In this document: in pieces, positions 40,101-47,358 of the stretch
Numbering within the stretch: position 1 is the stretch's first letter
How the letters are laid out: the number at the start of each line of letters is the position of its first letter
Virus record (IMG/VR): IMGVR_UViG_3300036781_000812
Span: 1 to 51,544 of that record
Direction: 5' to 3' (one strand)
Source of the DNA: a virus
Length of the DNA: 51,544 nucleotides
Translations under genes and position numbers: made by a program
The notes under the pieces: generated by a model
Database searches by the model: none
Seen by the model: only the letters and a program-made list of their open reading frames with translations
Told to the model about the DNA's origin: nothing

Positions 40101-40311
40101 CGGCGGCGGCTTCCAGATCCTGTTCGATCCGCCGTTCCACTCTCTCAAGGGCGTGACGGTCTCGTACACCCAGCTGGCTGCCGGCGATCACTACAAGTGG
40201 CTGAGCAAGGACAACGAGCAGGCGACCATCGTGTTTTACGACGCCAGCGGAACCGTAGTCAGCCGCTCCTTCGACTTCGACGCAATCGGCTACGGCCTGC
40301 AGGCGAGCTAA
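37132..40311 (+). CDS. host specificity protein J (central tail fibre)
   Basis: This 1059-residue protein (lambda gpJ is 1132) has the conserved N-terminal region 'LRSTSTARVIDLVSEGEIVG', 'LVDGLKSVFFDGTPL', a long baseplate-hub-like middle ('VTYACSWDHADLFPGNLIDL'), fibronectin-III-like segments near residues 630-830, and a C-terminal part that would form the receptor-binding tip. It overlaps gpI by 4 bp. The C-terminal end carries no homology to the DGR template. Confidence 0.93.
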   Translation: MIGPIEGQGGKGGSSSSSTPTEAQNTLRSTSTARVIDLVSEGEIVGLVDGLKSVFFDGTPLVDSTGRSNFANVTVDGRTGTPDQAPLDGFPDVEAEVSVGLTVLQATPVVQTIGDTNADRARVTVRIPALWTADSKTGNVNPGSLALKIEAKSAAGAYQLMVDETIQGKCVAPYDKSYAFNVADLGAGPWSVKVTRVSPDYDSVSQAGDLVWSSYTTIIDHRLIYPDSALFGTICDAQSFGGRIPKRSFLIDGIKMQVPSNYDPVARTYDGIWDGTFKTAFSNNPAWVFYMVATNKRFGLGEFLSASQTDKWNLYQIGVYCDGQVPDGLGGMEPRYTCNGVIADRDDAYRVLTSLASVFRGMVYWSSGTVVATADMPSDPVKLVNQTNVVDGTFSYEGQALKARHSVVLVTWNDPSDNYQPNIEVVEDAELIDKFGYRPLEITAILCSSRGQARRSGKWVLETEKDESEAVTYACSWDHADLFPGNLIDLADPAYAGLRMGGRLTAIIDLKTLQLDAEVDLISGQVYSLDVVMPDGSIATRTVSGVVGTTDVIPLMDDLPKSPLAGAVWVLTSSEIAPRPFRVLGVNQTDKHLFSVSGLLHSPGKYDRVENDLIVEDPTYTALPAGPLRSPGSIQTSQYLYRAVDAVAGTLSASWGKSSDARVVRFELQAARNGLDFVRVYLGENTGFDLTDIARTETTISLRVRSLDTNGRTSAWVAATGIALDMFTAAPADITGLHGAAIGDTTLLSWAASTNRNADHYVVRYSSAVTSASWGAAQEVSNSLSSPNASVATRNGTYLVKAVSLAGIESANAAEYVTGGQLAVLNAVEVVNDAPTWAGTKVHTVVDTGTLKLEEGFTEGTYMLGSGVDLGAIYTSRVSVDLTVFGESRDDTMTSWATLAEVETLSGVGSSNWSVLFEERHTDDDPAGSPAWSEWAPLSVNDISARAFDQTRVTLKSVSENITPVVSEAAVTIDMPDRHVADKDITSGTSGGGFQILFDPPFHSLKGVTVSYTQLAAGDHYKWLSKDNEQATIVFYDASGTVVSRSFDFDAIGYGLQAS

Positions 40312-40314
40312 TCC

Positions 40315-41193
40315 ATGGCACAGTTTGACTTCGACACCATCGATCCGGACACCATGTCCGGCACCGACTTGGCGGCGCTGCTCGGAAACTTCCGCAACGC
40401 GATCTACTCGTCCAACTCGGGCGGGACGGCACCAACCTATGCGGTCGGCGGCACATTCTGGGTCGACGACAGCGACGCCGATTATTGGCCGGTCGGCATC
40501 TTCGACGGCGCCGCATGGGCCGGCCCGATCTTCGTCATCGACACGGTCAACCATCGGCTGCTCAATCCCATGGGCGGCGGGCAGGAGACGCTTACTGCCG
40601 CGTCGACGACGGATCTCTGGTCGACGGCCGAGAGCAACATCATTGTCTCGGGCAATACGGCGATCACCAAGCTTGCGGGCTCAGGCGCCAACGTCGGTAC
40701 CGAAAAGACGGTGGTGTTCACCGGCGCGCCAAAGCTGACCTATCACGCGACCCAGCTTATCCTTCCTGGCGGCATCGACCTCACCGTGGAGGTGGGCGAC
40801 AGCGCCAAGGTCATGGCGCTCGGCTCCGGCAATACGCGGGTCATTTCGTACGCCAGGGCAAGCGGCATTCCAGTCGCCGAGACGCCCGGTCATCGCAAGG
40901 TCCAGACCAAGACAGCCGACTATACCGCGGCGCGAGCCGCCGACGTCGGCTCGCTGATCCGGTTCGATAAGGCGACGGCGTTGACGTTCACGCTGGCTAC
41001 GACTGCGGGGCAGGGTTGGAAGGTCGGCGACCGCATCGACTTCTCGCAGGTCGGAGTAGGGCAACTGACGCTCGCCGGCGCATCGGGTGTGACGGTCAAC
41101 GGCAACCTCAAGACGGCTGCCCAATGGTCGGCTGGGACCGCCGAGTATGTCGACGCCGACACCTGGGATATCTACGGGTCGATGAGTCCATGA
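40315..41193 (+). CDS. tail fibre protein
   Basis: This 292-residue protein begins with an N-terminal attachment-like part ('DPDTMSGTDLAALLGNFRNA', 'TYAVGGTFWVDDSDADYWPV', 'GIFDGAAWAGPIFVIDTVNH') common in phage fibres, followed by beta-rich repeats and a C-terminal 'GDRIDFSQVGVGQLTLAGAS' module also typical of fibres. It lies 3 bp after gpJ and overlaps the next gene by 4 bp. Confidence 0.72.
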   Translation: MAQFDFDTIDPDTMSGTDLAALLGNFRNAIYSSNSGGTAPTYAVGGTFWVDDSDADYWPVGIFDGAAWAGPIFVIDTVNHRLLNPMGGGQETLTAASTTDLWSTAESNIIVSGNTAITKLAGSGANVGTEKTVVFTGAPKLTYHATQLILPGGIDLTVEVGDSAKVMALGSGNTRVISYARASGIPVAETPGHRKVQTKTADYTAARAADVGSLIRFDKATALTFTLATTAGQGWKVGDRIDFSQVGVGQLTLAGASGVTVNGNLKTAAQWSAGTAEYVDADTWDIYGSMSP

Positions 41194-41924
41194 GCAATTT
41201 CATGCTTGGGGCGATCAGCGGCAAACCAGCCGTCGAGCGCATCATCCATCTGAGCCCAGCAATCGGGGGCGTCTCGGATTGGGATCTGGACATCAAAGGG
41301 CCGCTGACAGTCCCGTCGACCGGCTACACTCTGACGTGGGACAGCTCTTTCGGATTCACTGCGGAATTGTGGTCTGGCGCCGGCGCAGCCGGTGGCTGCA
41401 CCGGCGCTTCAGCTCCTAATCGCGCCGGATCGGGTGGCGACAGCTCCTTTGACGTCATGTCGTGCACGGGCGGCGAGGGCGGCGAAAACTCGAATGCTCC
41501 GGGCAAGCTCGGCGCGGGCGGAAAACTCGGGGGCATCGCTACCGGAGGCGACATCAACCTCAACGGCAACGATGGAGGCGACGGTGGCAGTTCCGGCACG
41601 AGCGGCAAAGGCGGCACGGGCGCGGCTGCTCCTAACGGCGGCGCTGCTCGCAGCGGGCCAACGACGACCGGCGGCGCCAATGGCAGCAACGGCAATGGTC
41701 CGGGGGGCGGCGGTTCAGGCGCCGCATCTGGCGTCAGCATCGCGCCGGCAAACAGAGGCGGCGGCGGCGGGCGCTCTGGAGCCTGTGCCAAGAAGGTCTA
41801 CCCGGCCGGGGTAATCACCACGACGCCGAAGAGCCCGATCATCGGCGTTGGCGGCGCTCATACCACAACGGCGGTTGTCTACGCCGGCGGCGATGGCGCG
41901 GCCGCCAAACTCGTCATCACCTGA
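41190..41924 (+). CDS. glycine-rich tail adhesin
   Basis: In this 244-residue protein residues 65-205 are extremely rich in Gly, Asn, Ser and Ala with many G-G, G-N-G and G-G-G turns, resembling the polyglycine-II sandwich of Salmonella phage S16 gp38 adhesins. Such tips bind the host receptor through loops between glycine strands. The N-terminal 60 residues ('HLSPAIGGVSDWDLDIKGPL') would attach it to the fibre encoded upstream. Start in an ATGA overlap. Confidence 0.65.
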   Translation: MSNFMLGAISGKPAVERIIHLSPAIGGVSDWDLDIKGPLTVPSTGYTLTWDSSFGFTAELWSGAGAAGGCTGASAPNRAGSGGDSSFDVMSCTGGEGGENSNAPGKLGAGGKLGGIATGGDINLNGNDGGDGGSSGTSGKGGTGAAAPNGGAARSGPTTTGGANGSNGNGPGGGGSGAASGVSIAPANRGGGGGRSGACAKKVYPAGVITTTPKSPIIGVGGAHTTTAVVYAGGDGAAAKLVIT

Positions 41925-41934
41925 GGATCGATTC

Positions 41935-43155
41935 ATGGCTTTCGCGAACACGGTCAAATTCACCGCCGGCAACTCGGGCACGCCCGACTTTTCCGATGGT
42001 ACTGCCGGCAGCACCTTCCGCAACCTTTCCGGCGGTGCGGTCAGCGGCCAGACTTACTCCTATCGGGCCGTCAACGGTACCGAGTGGGAGAATGGGCAAG
42101 GTGTCTACAATGGAACGACGCTCGCCCGCACCACGATATTCGAAAGCTCGACCGGATCGAAGGTGAGCTTCACTGCTGCGCCGACGGTGATCCTGACGCC
42201 GCTGAAGTTCGACCTCGACGCCGACCAGCAGCGGCAGAATGCCCTGCTCAACATGGCGAACCTCAGCAAGGCGTTGGGCAGTTCGCTGCGGGTCCTGGAG
42301 ACCTTCGCCGATGGCTATAAGGGCACCGACGGAATCAATGCTGGGGCGAGTTCGAACGTCGACACGTCGCATACGGCGGCGAGCGGTTATGTCGGACCCG
42401 CTATCGTGCCAACGACGACGCAGATCGGATCAAATCCCACTTCCTCAATTTCATTGTCTGGGGGTTATGTGGTCATAGACCGCAGCGTGGCCCTCACTAC
42501 GGGTTGGATGCTCACAAAAATTGGCATCTATCTCTCAGGCGCCCAGACCGTGACCTTGAAGGTCGCCAAACGAAATTCCTCCGGGAATTATGACTTTCCC
42601 GTATCGCAGAGCTTGGTGCACCCTGGAGGCGGCTGGGCCGACCTTACTCTTTCCTCGCCATATACAGTGCCATCCGGGGGCAACTACTATGTCGCTGTTT
42701 ACGCGAACGGGACTGTAAACCTGGGTGCAACGGCGGCGCTGCGAGCCTACAAAACGCCGGGCGACGCTACCGGAAGTGGTGTGGCCGGGTTCACCGAAGA
42801 CACGGCCACGCTTCCCGTCATGAGGGTTGTCCATGACCCGTTGCCACAAAACATGACACTGGCTACTGCCGCCCAAACCGCCGATGCTAGCGTAGCAAAT
42901 GGCCGCGTGCTCCTCGAAATAGATCCCATCGACAGCACTGCGCTCAATACCGATCTAACCGTTGAGGTCACATGTGACGGTGGCTCGCATTGGGCCACGG
43001 CGACGCTGGCGAGCCTTGGAAAAGGGCAGGATGGGCGAACGGTTGTCGAGACTGCCGACACGGCCTGCACTGCTGGAACCAGCTTCGCGGCTCGGATCAA
43101 GACGCTGAACAACAAGAGCGTCAACGTTTATAAAGCAGCAGTGGCGGTGCACTAA
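41935..43155 (+). CDS. tail fibre or accessory tail protein
   Basis: This 406-residue protein has an N-terminal segment seen in phage fibre proteins ('GTEWENGQGVYNGTTLARTT', 'IFESSTGSKVSFTAAPTVIL'), a linker helix ('LLNMANLSKALGSSLRVLET'), and C-terminal jelly-roll-like beta domains. The middle domain (about 150-300) has lower GC and somewhat different codon use from its neighbours, which suggests an exchanged receptor-binding module. It is the last of the late tail genes. Confidence 0.65.
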   Translation: MAFANTVKFTAGNSGTPDFSDGTAGSTFRNLSGGAVSGQTYSYRAVNGTEWENGQGVYNGTTLARTTIFESSTGSKVSFTAAPTVILTPLKFDLDADQQRQNALLNMANLSKALGSSLRVLETFADGYKGTDGINAGASSNVDTSHTAASGYVGPAIVPTTTQIGSNPTSSISLSGGYVVIDRSVALTTGWMLTKIGIYLSGAQTVTLKVAKRNSSGNYDFPVSQSLVHPGGGWADLTLSSPYTVPSGGNYYVAVYANGTVNLGATAALRAYKTPGDATGSGVAGFTEDTATLPVMRVVHDPLPQNMTLATAAQTADASVANGRVLLEIDPIDSTALNTDLTVEVTCDGGSHWATATLASLGKGQDGRTVVETADTACTAGTSFAARIKTLNNKSVNVYKAAVAVH

Positions 43156-43165
43156 GCTAGTTGGC

Positions 43166-43378
43166 CTACCACTGGCTGGCGCCCCACTCTTCCATCGTCT
43201 CGGGGTCCTGCCTGTACTCCCATCGGCCGAGGCGCTTGCGACGCCACAGCTGACCGGCGCTGGCCGCCCGCGAACCATCCACAAGTCGCACCGGAAATGG
43301 CGCGACCCATTTGTGCCAAAGCCTGACGTCGGCCGGCTGCTGTCGGCCCAAATAGCCATCGATCAATCTGGCGAACAT
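43166..43378 (-). CDS. small hypothetical prophage protein, minus strand
   Basis: This 70-residue, Trp/Arg-rich protein ('MFARLIDGYLGRQQ', 'LWHKWVAPFPVRLVDGSRAA', 'QLWRRKRLGRWEYRQDPETM') resembles short proteins found at the same place in related prophages. It is encoded against the surrounding late genes, between the fibres and the endolysin, and so is probably expressed from the lysogen. ATG 43378 is preferred to the longer reading at 43441, which would overlap the endolysin start. Confidence 0.5.
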   Translation of the reverse strand: MFARLIDGYLGRQQPADVRLWHKWVAPFPVRLVDGSRAASAGQLWRRKRLGRWEYRQDPETMEEWGASQW

Positions 43379-43439
43379 GCTCTGACCTAAGCGGATAGAC
43401 ACCGCGTGGTCAATCACCACCACATCGCAGGAGACTACC

Positions 43440-43976
43440 ATGGACGCTTCCGTACCTCGCGGGGCGGCGCTGCTGCTCGCGTTTGTCTACTCGTTCGAAT
43501 CCGGCAACGACTACACCGTCGTCTACGGCCATCACCAGAGCACGCTTGCGAAGCCGATCACCGCTATGACGCTGGACGAACTGGCCGCGTCGCAGAAGGT
43601 GCTGGCGAAGCGCTACGGCTCATCGGCGGCCGGCGCGCCGCAGTTCATGCCACCCACCATTGCGGATCTACGGGTGAGCATGAAGCTGACCGGCAAGGAA
43701 GTGTTCTCGCCATCGCTTCAGGACCGCATGGGCTACGCGCTGCTGCAGCGCCGGGGCTACGCGAAGTTCAAGGCCGGCCAGATCAGCGTCGAGACGTTCG
43801 CCAAGAACCTCGCGATGGAATGGGCCTCGCTGCCCGTCCTCGTCACCACGCAGGGCCAGCACCGCAAGGTCGCGGCCGGCGAGACCTACTACGCGGGTGA
43901 CAAGCTCAACCGCGCGCTCGTCGCACCCGACAAGGTGCGCACCATCCTCGCCAAGGTGCTGGCCGCCGCCAGCTAG
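43440..43976 (+). CDS. endolysin, GH104/lambda R-like muramidase
   Basis: This 178-residue protein has the N-terminal pattern of lambda R-type enzymes: 'LLLAFVYSFESGNDYTVVYG' with the catalytic Glu in ESG, then 'QKVLAKRYGSSAAGAPQFMP' and 'LQDRMGYALLQRRGYAKFKA', 'NLAMEWASLPV'. It has no signal peptide, so it would need a holin. It cleaves the glycan backbone of peptidoglycan at the end of the lytic cycle. GAGGA-like sequence precedes ATG 43440. Confidence 0.75.
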   Translation: MDASVPRGAALLLAFVYSFESGNDYTVVYGHHQSTLAKPITAMTLDELAASQKVLAKRYGSSAAGAPQFMPPTIADLRVSMKLTGKEVFSPSLQDRMGYALLQRRGYAKFKAGQISVETFAKNLAMEWASLPVLVTTQGQHRKVAAGETYYAGDKLNRALVAPDKVRTILAKVLAAAS

Positions 43977-44080
43977 GCCAACCCCCGCGCCAGCATCACC
44001 AGCACGGCAATCCCCGCGAGGCACAGCGCCACGATCATCACGATCTGAGCGAACGTCCTGAGCATCGTGCCAGCCTGAGA

Positions 44081-44107
44081 AAAAGCCCCGAGCGCGAGCC
44101 CGGGGCT
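44081..44107 (-). terminator. AGCCCCG hairpin, T-tract on the minus strand
   Basis: AGCCCCG and CGGGGCT form a 7-bp stem with a 10-nt loop. On the minus strand the stem runs into TTTTTCTC, the form of a leftward terminator. It might stop transcripts that run leftward across the lysis genes, or have a role as an RNA hairpin in the rightward mRNA after the endolysin. Confidence 0.45.
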
Positions 44108-44193
44108 GAGTAGGGGGGAGTCATTTCACTCCCGCTCAACATCGATCCGCGCCGGCGGTTCCGGCAAATCCCAACATAATCGGAGACTATCCA

Positions 44194-44697
44194 ATGCGCA
44201 CCTTGCTCAAGGTGGCGGCGATTGCTGCTGCCATCGTTCTCGCTGCCATGCCCGCGCTCGTGCCGGCTGTCGCCTTCGCCCAAGAGGCGACCACGACCAG
44301 CACCACCGTCGATCTCAGTCCGATCCTCACCCAGTTGTCGACGGTGTTCGTCGATATCGTCGTCGGTCTGCTCGGCATCGTCGGGCTGTGGCTCGCCTCG
44401 ATCCTTAAGGCCAAGTGGGGCATCGATATCGAGGCCGGTGTTCGCGACATCGAGGCCAATCATCGCGACGCGCTGCACTCGGCAGTCGAGACCTGGACGA
44501 ACGCAGCGATCGCCAAGTTCGGGCCGAACCTCAAGATCACCAGCGACAACGCCGTTCTGAGCTTCATCCTCAATGGGGTGAAGAGCTCGGCGCCGGAGGC
44601 AATCAAGGCGCTTCAGGTTGCCGACAGCTGGATCATCAGCAAGGCGGCCGGACTCGCGGGCGTGACGCCGGTGATCCCCGTCGCGGCGGCACCGTGA
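44194..44697 (+). CDS. holin-like membrane protein
   Basis: This 167-residue protein has an N-terminal signal-like hydrophobic segment (about 5-29), a polar Thr-rich stretch, and a second hydrophobic helix (about 47-70, 'VFVDIVVGLLGIVGLWLASI'), followed by 'KAKWGIDIEAGVRDIEANHR' and a soluble helical tail. This layout resembles long holins (LLH type) of phages. It sits directly after the endolysin and before the spanin genes, which is a lysis context. The start follows a GGAG at a good distance. Confidence 0.6.
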   Translation: MRTLLKVAAIAAAIVLAAMPALVPAVAFAQEATTTSTTVDLSPILTQLSTVFVDIVVGLLGIVGLWLASILKAKWGIDIEAGVRDIEANHRDALHSAVETWTNAAIAKFGPNLKITSDNAVLSFILNGVKSSAPEAIKALQVADSWIISKAAGLAGVTPVIPVAAAP

Positions 44698-44906
44698 ACG
44701 TCTCGCTCGCCCTGACCCTGTTCAAGATCGCGGTGACCATCATCGCCGCGATCCAGAACTCGGCCGTCTATCAGCAGGGAAGGAAGGCCGCCTATGCGGA
44801 CATGGATGACGAACAGAAAGCCCGCCTGGCGCTGGCTGAGGCTGCTCGGGCTGATGCCGATATTTTTGCCGATGGCAGCGTGCACGACCCTCGGCAGCGC
44901 GATTGA
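44694..44906 (+). CDS. inner-membrane spanin subunit (Rz-like)
   Basis: This 70-residue protein from GTG 44694 (GTGA overlap) has one N-terminal membrane helix ('LALTLFKIAVTIIAAIQNSA') and a charged helical outer part ('ARLALAEAARADADIFADG'). The lipoprotein gene 44794-45042 is embedded in its 3' half in the +1 frame, the hallmark of Rz/Rz1 pairs. It is shorter than lambda Rz (153 residues), which leaves some doubt about spanning the periplasm. Confidence 0.6.
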   Translation: MNVSLALTLFKIAVTIIAAIQNSAVYQQGRKAAYADMDDEQKARLALAEAARADADIFADGSVHDPRQRD

Positions 44907-45042
44907 GGTACATTACCTCGACACGTCCTGCACTGCCTTCCGGCCGATCACCTATTCGAGCCATGACACGCCCGAAACGGTGACCGAGATCAGGGCGCAC
45001 AACCGGGTCTACGACCGGCTGTGTCCCGTCGCAACGCCCTAG
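44794..45042 (+). CDS. outer-membrane spanin lipoprotein (Rz1-like)
   Basis: This 82-residue protein has a basic start, a hydrophobic signal and a lipobox 'LPMAAC' with Cys30 as the lipidated residue. The mature part ('CTAFRPITYSSHDTPETVTE', 'IRAHNRVYDRLC') matches short lipoproteins I recognise from rhizobial phage lysis cassettes. It starts behind AGGAAGG inside the Rz-like gene in another frame and extends 136 bp beyond it. Together they would fuse inner and outer membranes in lysis. Confidence 0.7.
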   Translation: MRTWMTNRKPAWRWLRLLGLMPIFLPMAACTTLGSAIEVHYLDTSCTAFRPITYSSHDTPETVTEIRAHNRVYDRLCPVATP

Positions 45043-45065
45043 ACCTCTGACCTGAAAGGCGGGAC

Positions 45066-45479
45066 ATGCCGACCGACGACAATCACCACGACGAGCACGA
45101 TCACGCCCGCCGCCGCCAGCTTTCGGCAGAGGAACGCCTCGAGCTGGTGGAGCGCGATCTGCGCAGCCACGCCCGATCGCTGACCGTCCTGACCAACACC
45201 ATCAAGAGCGCGAGCGACAGCTTCTCCGACAAGCAGCTTGAGCAATTGAAGGAAGCTGTCTCGGAGGCCTTCGCGGGCGTCGGGCTTCGGGTCGACGATC
45301 CCGACCACATTGACGATGCCCGTGAGGACTTCCGGTTCCTTCGCCGCTTTCGCCAGACATGGGACGGCGCAGCCAACAAGGTCGGCGGGACTGTGCTGGT
45401 CGCAATCGTCGGGGTGGCGCTGACCATCATCGGCGCCGGCTTCTGGGCCTGGCTCAGCAACAACCTGCCGCACAAGTAG
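45066..45479 (+). CDS. tail-anchored membrane protein, XhlA-like
   Basis: This 137-residue protein begins with a His/Asp-rich N-terminus and a coiled-coil region ('ERLELVERDLRSHARSLTVL', 'DKQLEQLKEAVSEAFAGVGL') and has one C-terminal membrane helix ('GGTVLVAIVGVALTIIGAGF'). The layout is that of XhlA-type holin-associated proteins. It lies in the lysis cassette after the spanins. AAAGGCGGG precedes the ATG. A second holin or anti-holin is a fair guess. Confidence 0.5.
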   Translation: MPTDDNHHDEHDHARRRQLSAEERLELVERDLRSHARSLTVLTNTIKSASDSFSDKQLEQLKEAVSEAFAGVGLRVDDPDHIDDAREDFRFLRRFRQTWDGAANKVGGTVLVAIVGVALTIIGAGFWAWLSNNLPHK

Positions 45480-45490
45480 GATCATCACCC

Positions 45491-45880
45491 ATGCTCAATC
45501 TCGCCGCCCGGCTCACCGCCGGGGCGTATCTGCTCGTCGTCGTGGTGCTGATGTTCGGTGTGGCCGGTGGCTTCGCTGCCGAGTGCCCGGGCACCTACGT
45601 CGTCACCTCCTGGTACGGCGCCGAATCCGGGAACCGCACCGCCAATGGCGAGCGCTTCGACGGCTCCAGCTTCACCGCCGCCAGCCGAATGCTGCCATTC
45701 GGGACCCGGTTGCGTGTCACCTACAGAGGTCAAAGCGTCTTGGTTATCATCAATGACCGCGGGCCGTACATCAAGGGGCGCTCCCTCGACCTCAGCCGCG
45801 CCGCTGCACGCCGGATCGGCCTCATCGCCGCCGGCGTCGGTAGGGTGTGCATTGAGCCGGTTGCCCGCGCGCCGCCGTAG
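45491..45880 (+). CDS. RlpA-like double-psi beta-barrel protein
   Basis: This 129-residue protein has an N-terminal signal peptide (about 1-28) and a mature RlpA-like barrel: 'VVTSWYGAESGNRTANGERF', 'FTAASRMLPFGTRLRVTYRG', 'VLVIINDRGPYIKGRSLDLS', 'AAARRIGLI'. Some RlpA proteins are lytic transglycosylases acting on naked glycan strands; the conserved acidic residues around 'NDRGP' are present. It could add a periplasmic glycan-cleaving activity to lysis or be expressed at the envelope of the lysogen. Last gene before a strong terminator. Confidence 0.8.
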   Translation: MLNLAARLTAGAYLLVVVVLMFGVAGGFAAECPGTYVVTSWYGAESGNRTANGERFDGSSFTAASRMLPFGTRLRVTYRGQSVLVIINDRGPYIKGRSLDLSRAAARRIGLIAAGVGRVCIEPVARAPP

Positions 45881-45923
45881 TGCTTAGCTGCACCCGTCAG
45901 TCCTACCCGGACAGACCTCCAAA

Positions 45924-45962
45924 GCCCCGCCGGCGCCCCCGCACCGGCGGGGCCTTTCGTTT
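45924..45962 (+). terminator. strong terminator at the end of the lysis cassette
   Basis: GCCCCGCCGG (45924-45933) and CCGGCGGGGC (45944-45953) form a perfect 10-bp stem with a 10-nt loop, followed by CTTTCGTTT. It closes the late operon and probably marks the end of the phage genes. Confidence 0.8.
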
Positions 45963-46023
45963 GTGAAGCAACTCGGTCGCAGCGCGCGGATTAGCTCAAG
46001 GCCGGTGTGACGCTCATCGGTGA

Positions 46024-46062
46024 GGACCCTCGCCGAGCTACCGCACGGCGGGGGCCTTTTTT
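46024..46062 (+). terminator. second terminator
   Basis: CCCTCGCCG and CGGCGGGGG pair over 9 bp (one G-T) with a 10-nt loop and run into CCTTTTTT. It lies 62 bp after the previous terminator and upstream of the DUF6894 gene; the prophage end may fall between or near the two. Confidence 0.65.
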
Positions 46063-46141
46063 GTTTCTGCCGGCAGGGATACTCATTCAACCCACTCTGA
46101 AACTATGCGGCTGCCGGACGGGATCGGCGTACAACGCCCCG

Positions 46142-46375
46142 ATGCCCCAGTTCTATTTCCACGTTCGGCAAGACCGAGTTCTTTTTGAGGACAAGCGCGG
46201 CGGTGTCTTCTCGGACCTCCGCGCTGCGTGGGATTGGGCCCTTGCGGATGCTCGCATAATGCTGCAGCAGGGCGAAGTCAGCAGCCCACCGGATCGATGC
46301 TGGATGGAAATTTGCGACACGACGGGAGCGACTATCGCGTCATTGCCATTCGATCGAGTGACGCAGCTCAACTAG
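46142..46375 (+). CDS. DUF6894 family protein
   Basis: This 77-residue protein matches the DUF6894 pattern 'MPQFYFHVRQDRVLFEDKRG', 'FSDLRAAWDWALADARIML', 'WMEICDTTGATIASLPFDRV'. Rhizobiales genomes carry many copies scattered on the chromosome; the function is unknown. Its presence suggests that host sequence has begun here. It is followed by its own terminator. Confidence 0.75.
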   Translation: MPQFYFHVRQDRVLFEDKRGGVFSDLRAAWDWALADARIMLQQGEVSSPPDRCWMEICDTTGATIASLPFDRVTQLN

Positions 46376-46390
46376 CCCTTAGCGCCTAAT

Positions 46391-46423
46391 GACCCCTCTG
46401 CCTTGATCGGCGAGGGGTCTTTT
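46391..46423 (+). terminator. terminator after DUF6894 gene
   Basis: GACCCCTC (46391-46398) and GAGGGGTC (46412-46419) form a perfect 8-bp stem with a 13-nt loop, followed by TTTTGC. Confidence 0.7.
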
Positions 46424-46439
46424 GCTGCTCCGCGAGGCG

Positions 46440-46766
46440 CTATCCGCCGAGCTGCTCGATGCGGGCCCTCGTAGCTCCCATTGCCGCGCGGATGTCTTTG
46501 ATCCGTCCGTGTTGGACTATCTCACTAGGTTGGCCGACAAGAGCGCCGTCCAGCCGCCGTTCGATCCGTTGTAGGGCCGCCTGTGCTGCTGCAGCGCGCA
46601 AAAGCAGCTCGCGCCTATCGGCTTCGCTGACATTCATGCGGTGGGCCGCAGCCGCGATCCGCGCAGCTTCCTGATTGAGGTGAGAAATCTCTGACAGCAT
46701 CGGCGAGATGATCTCGCTCGCCGCGCGCATCTGCTCATGCAGTGGGTTTGTTTGCCGCAGTCCCAT
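46440..46766 (-). CDS. hypothetical helical protein, 108 residues
   Basis: This all-helical protein ('EQMRAASEIISPMLSEISHL', 'NQEAARIAAAAHRMNVSEAD', 'AAQAALQRIERRLDGALV') could form a coiled-coil. It has no recognised family, signal or membrane segment. It is encoded on the minus strand and converges with the DUF6894 gene across a terminator. Probably a host gene. Confidence 0.5.
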   Translation of the reverse strand: MGLRQTNPLHEQMRAASEIISPMLSEISHLNQEAARIAAAAHRMNVSEADRRELLLRAAAAQAALQRIERRLDGALVGQPSEIVQHGRIKDIRAAMGATRARIEQLGG

Positions 46767-46881
46767 GCGAAGATCCTTAGTTTCCGCAGGCCAAATAATT
46801 AGCGCGCGGAGCGATGCCGATCAAGACCGCTCTCGGGTTTGTCAAATCTCGATCCGGTTAACAGGGTCGCCGGGTCGGCGA

Positions 46882-47253
46882 TCAGTGGGGATAGGTCGCC
46901 GCCATCTCCCGCATCGAATCCGCGACAGTCGCCAATCCATAGGGCTTGGAAAAGAACAGGCTGCCATCGGGCATGTCCGTCACCTCGATCAGCCGCTTTC
47001 CCGACGTCACGACTATCCGCACTGGCGGCCAGCGGCTGCGGACGAATTGCGCCAGCTTCAACCCATCCATCGACCCTGGCATGTCGATGTCGGTGAACAG
47101 GATGTGGATATCGGGATGCGCCGTCAGGACGGCAATTGCCGCATCTGCGTCGGCGGCCTCGTAGACTTCGAAGCCTTCGTCCTCCAGGTGAAGGACGGTG
47201 CTGAACCTGATTAGGGCTTCGTCCTCGACGACCAGTACCGCGATCACAGGCAA
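46882..47253 (-). CDS. single-domain response regulator (CheY-like)
   Basis: This receiver domain of about 123 residues has no output domain: 'VLVVEDEALIRFSTVLHLED' (acidic pocket), phospho-acceptor Asp in 'ILFTDIDMPGSMDGLKL', Thr/Ser in 'RIVVTSGK' and Lys in 'LFFSKPYG'. TTG 47253 has a GGAGGA at good spacing; GTG 47247 is the alternative. Such stand-alone regulators in Rhizobiales often follow HWE/HisKA_2 kinases, but no kinase is in the window. Probably a host gene. Confidence 0.82.
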   Translation of the reverse strand: MPVIAVLVVEDEALIRFSTVLHLEDEGFEVYEAADADAAIAVLTAHPDIHILFTDIDMPGSMDGLKLAQFVRSRWPPVRIVVTSGKRLIEVTDMPDGSLFFSKPYGLATVADSMREMAATYPH

Positions 47254-47358
47254 GACGCGCTCCTCCGTGGGGCCCCCGGCGCGCGTTGTCGAGGTTACCA
47301 GCAATGCGACAACGGCCCGAACGATCCATCACATGGTAGACGAGCGTCGCGGTGCGCA

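Noticed and set aside
39301-40554. 417-codon minus-strand open frame opposite the J-like gene
   Set aside because: It is antisense to a conserved tail gene and has no ribosome site or domain.
41401-41760. Possible CRISPR-like or short tandem DNA repeat array
   Set aside because: The repetitiveness is glycine codons of a fibre adhesin; there are no constant repeats with spacers. No CRISPR array was seen anywhere in the window.
40315-43155. A third variable repeat in the tail fibre genes
   Set aside because: I looked for the TR-identical 3' segment and the AAC/GAC pattern in these genes and did not see either.
43973-44065. 30-codon minus-strand frame encoding one hydrophobic helix
   Set aside because: It has no convincing ribosome site and overlaps the endolysin stop; a hydrophobic 30-mer is too little evidence for a gene.
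45998-46010. Shared GCCGGTGTG near 848-856 and about 46003-46011 as att core
   Set aside because: Only 9 bp are common and the flanks diverge at once; a 9-mer is expected by chance in GC-rich DNA of this length.
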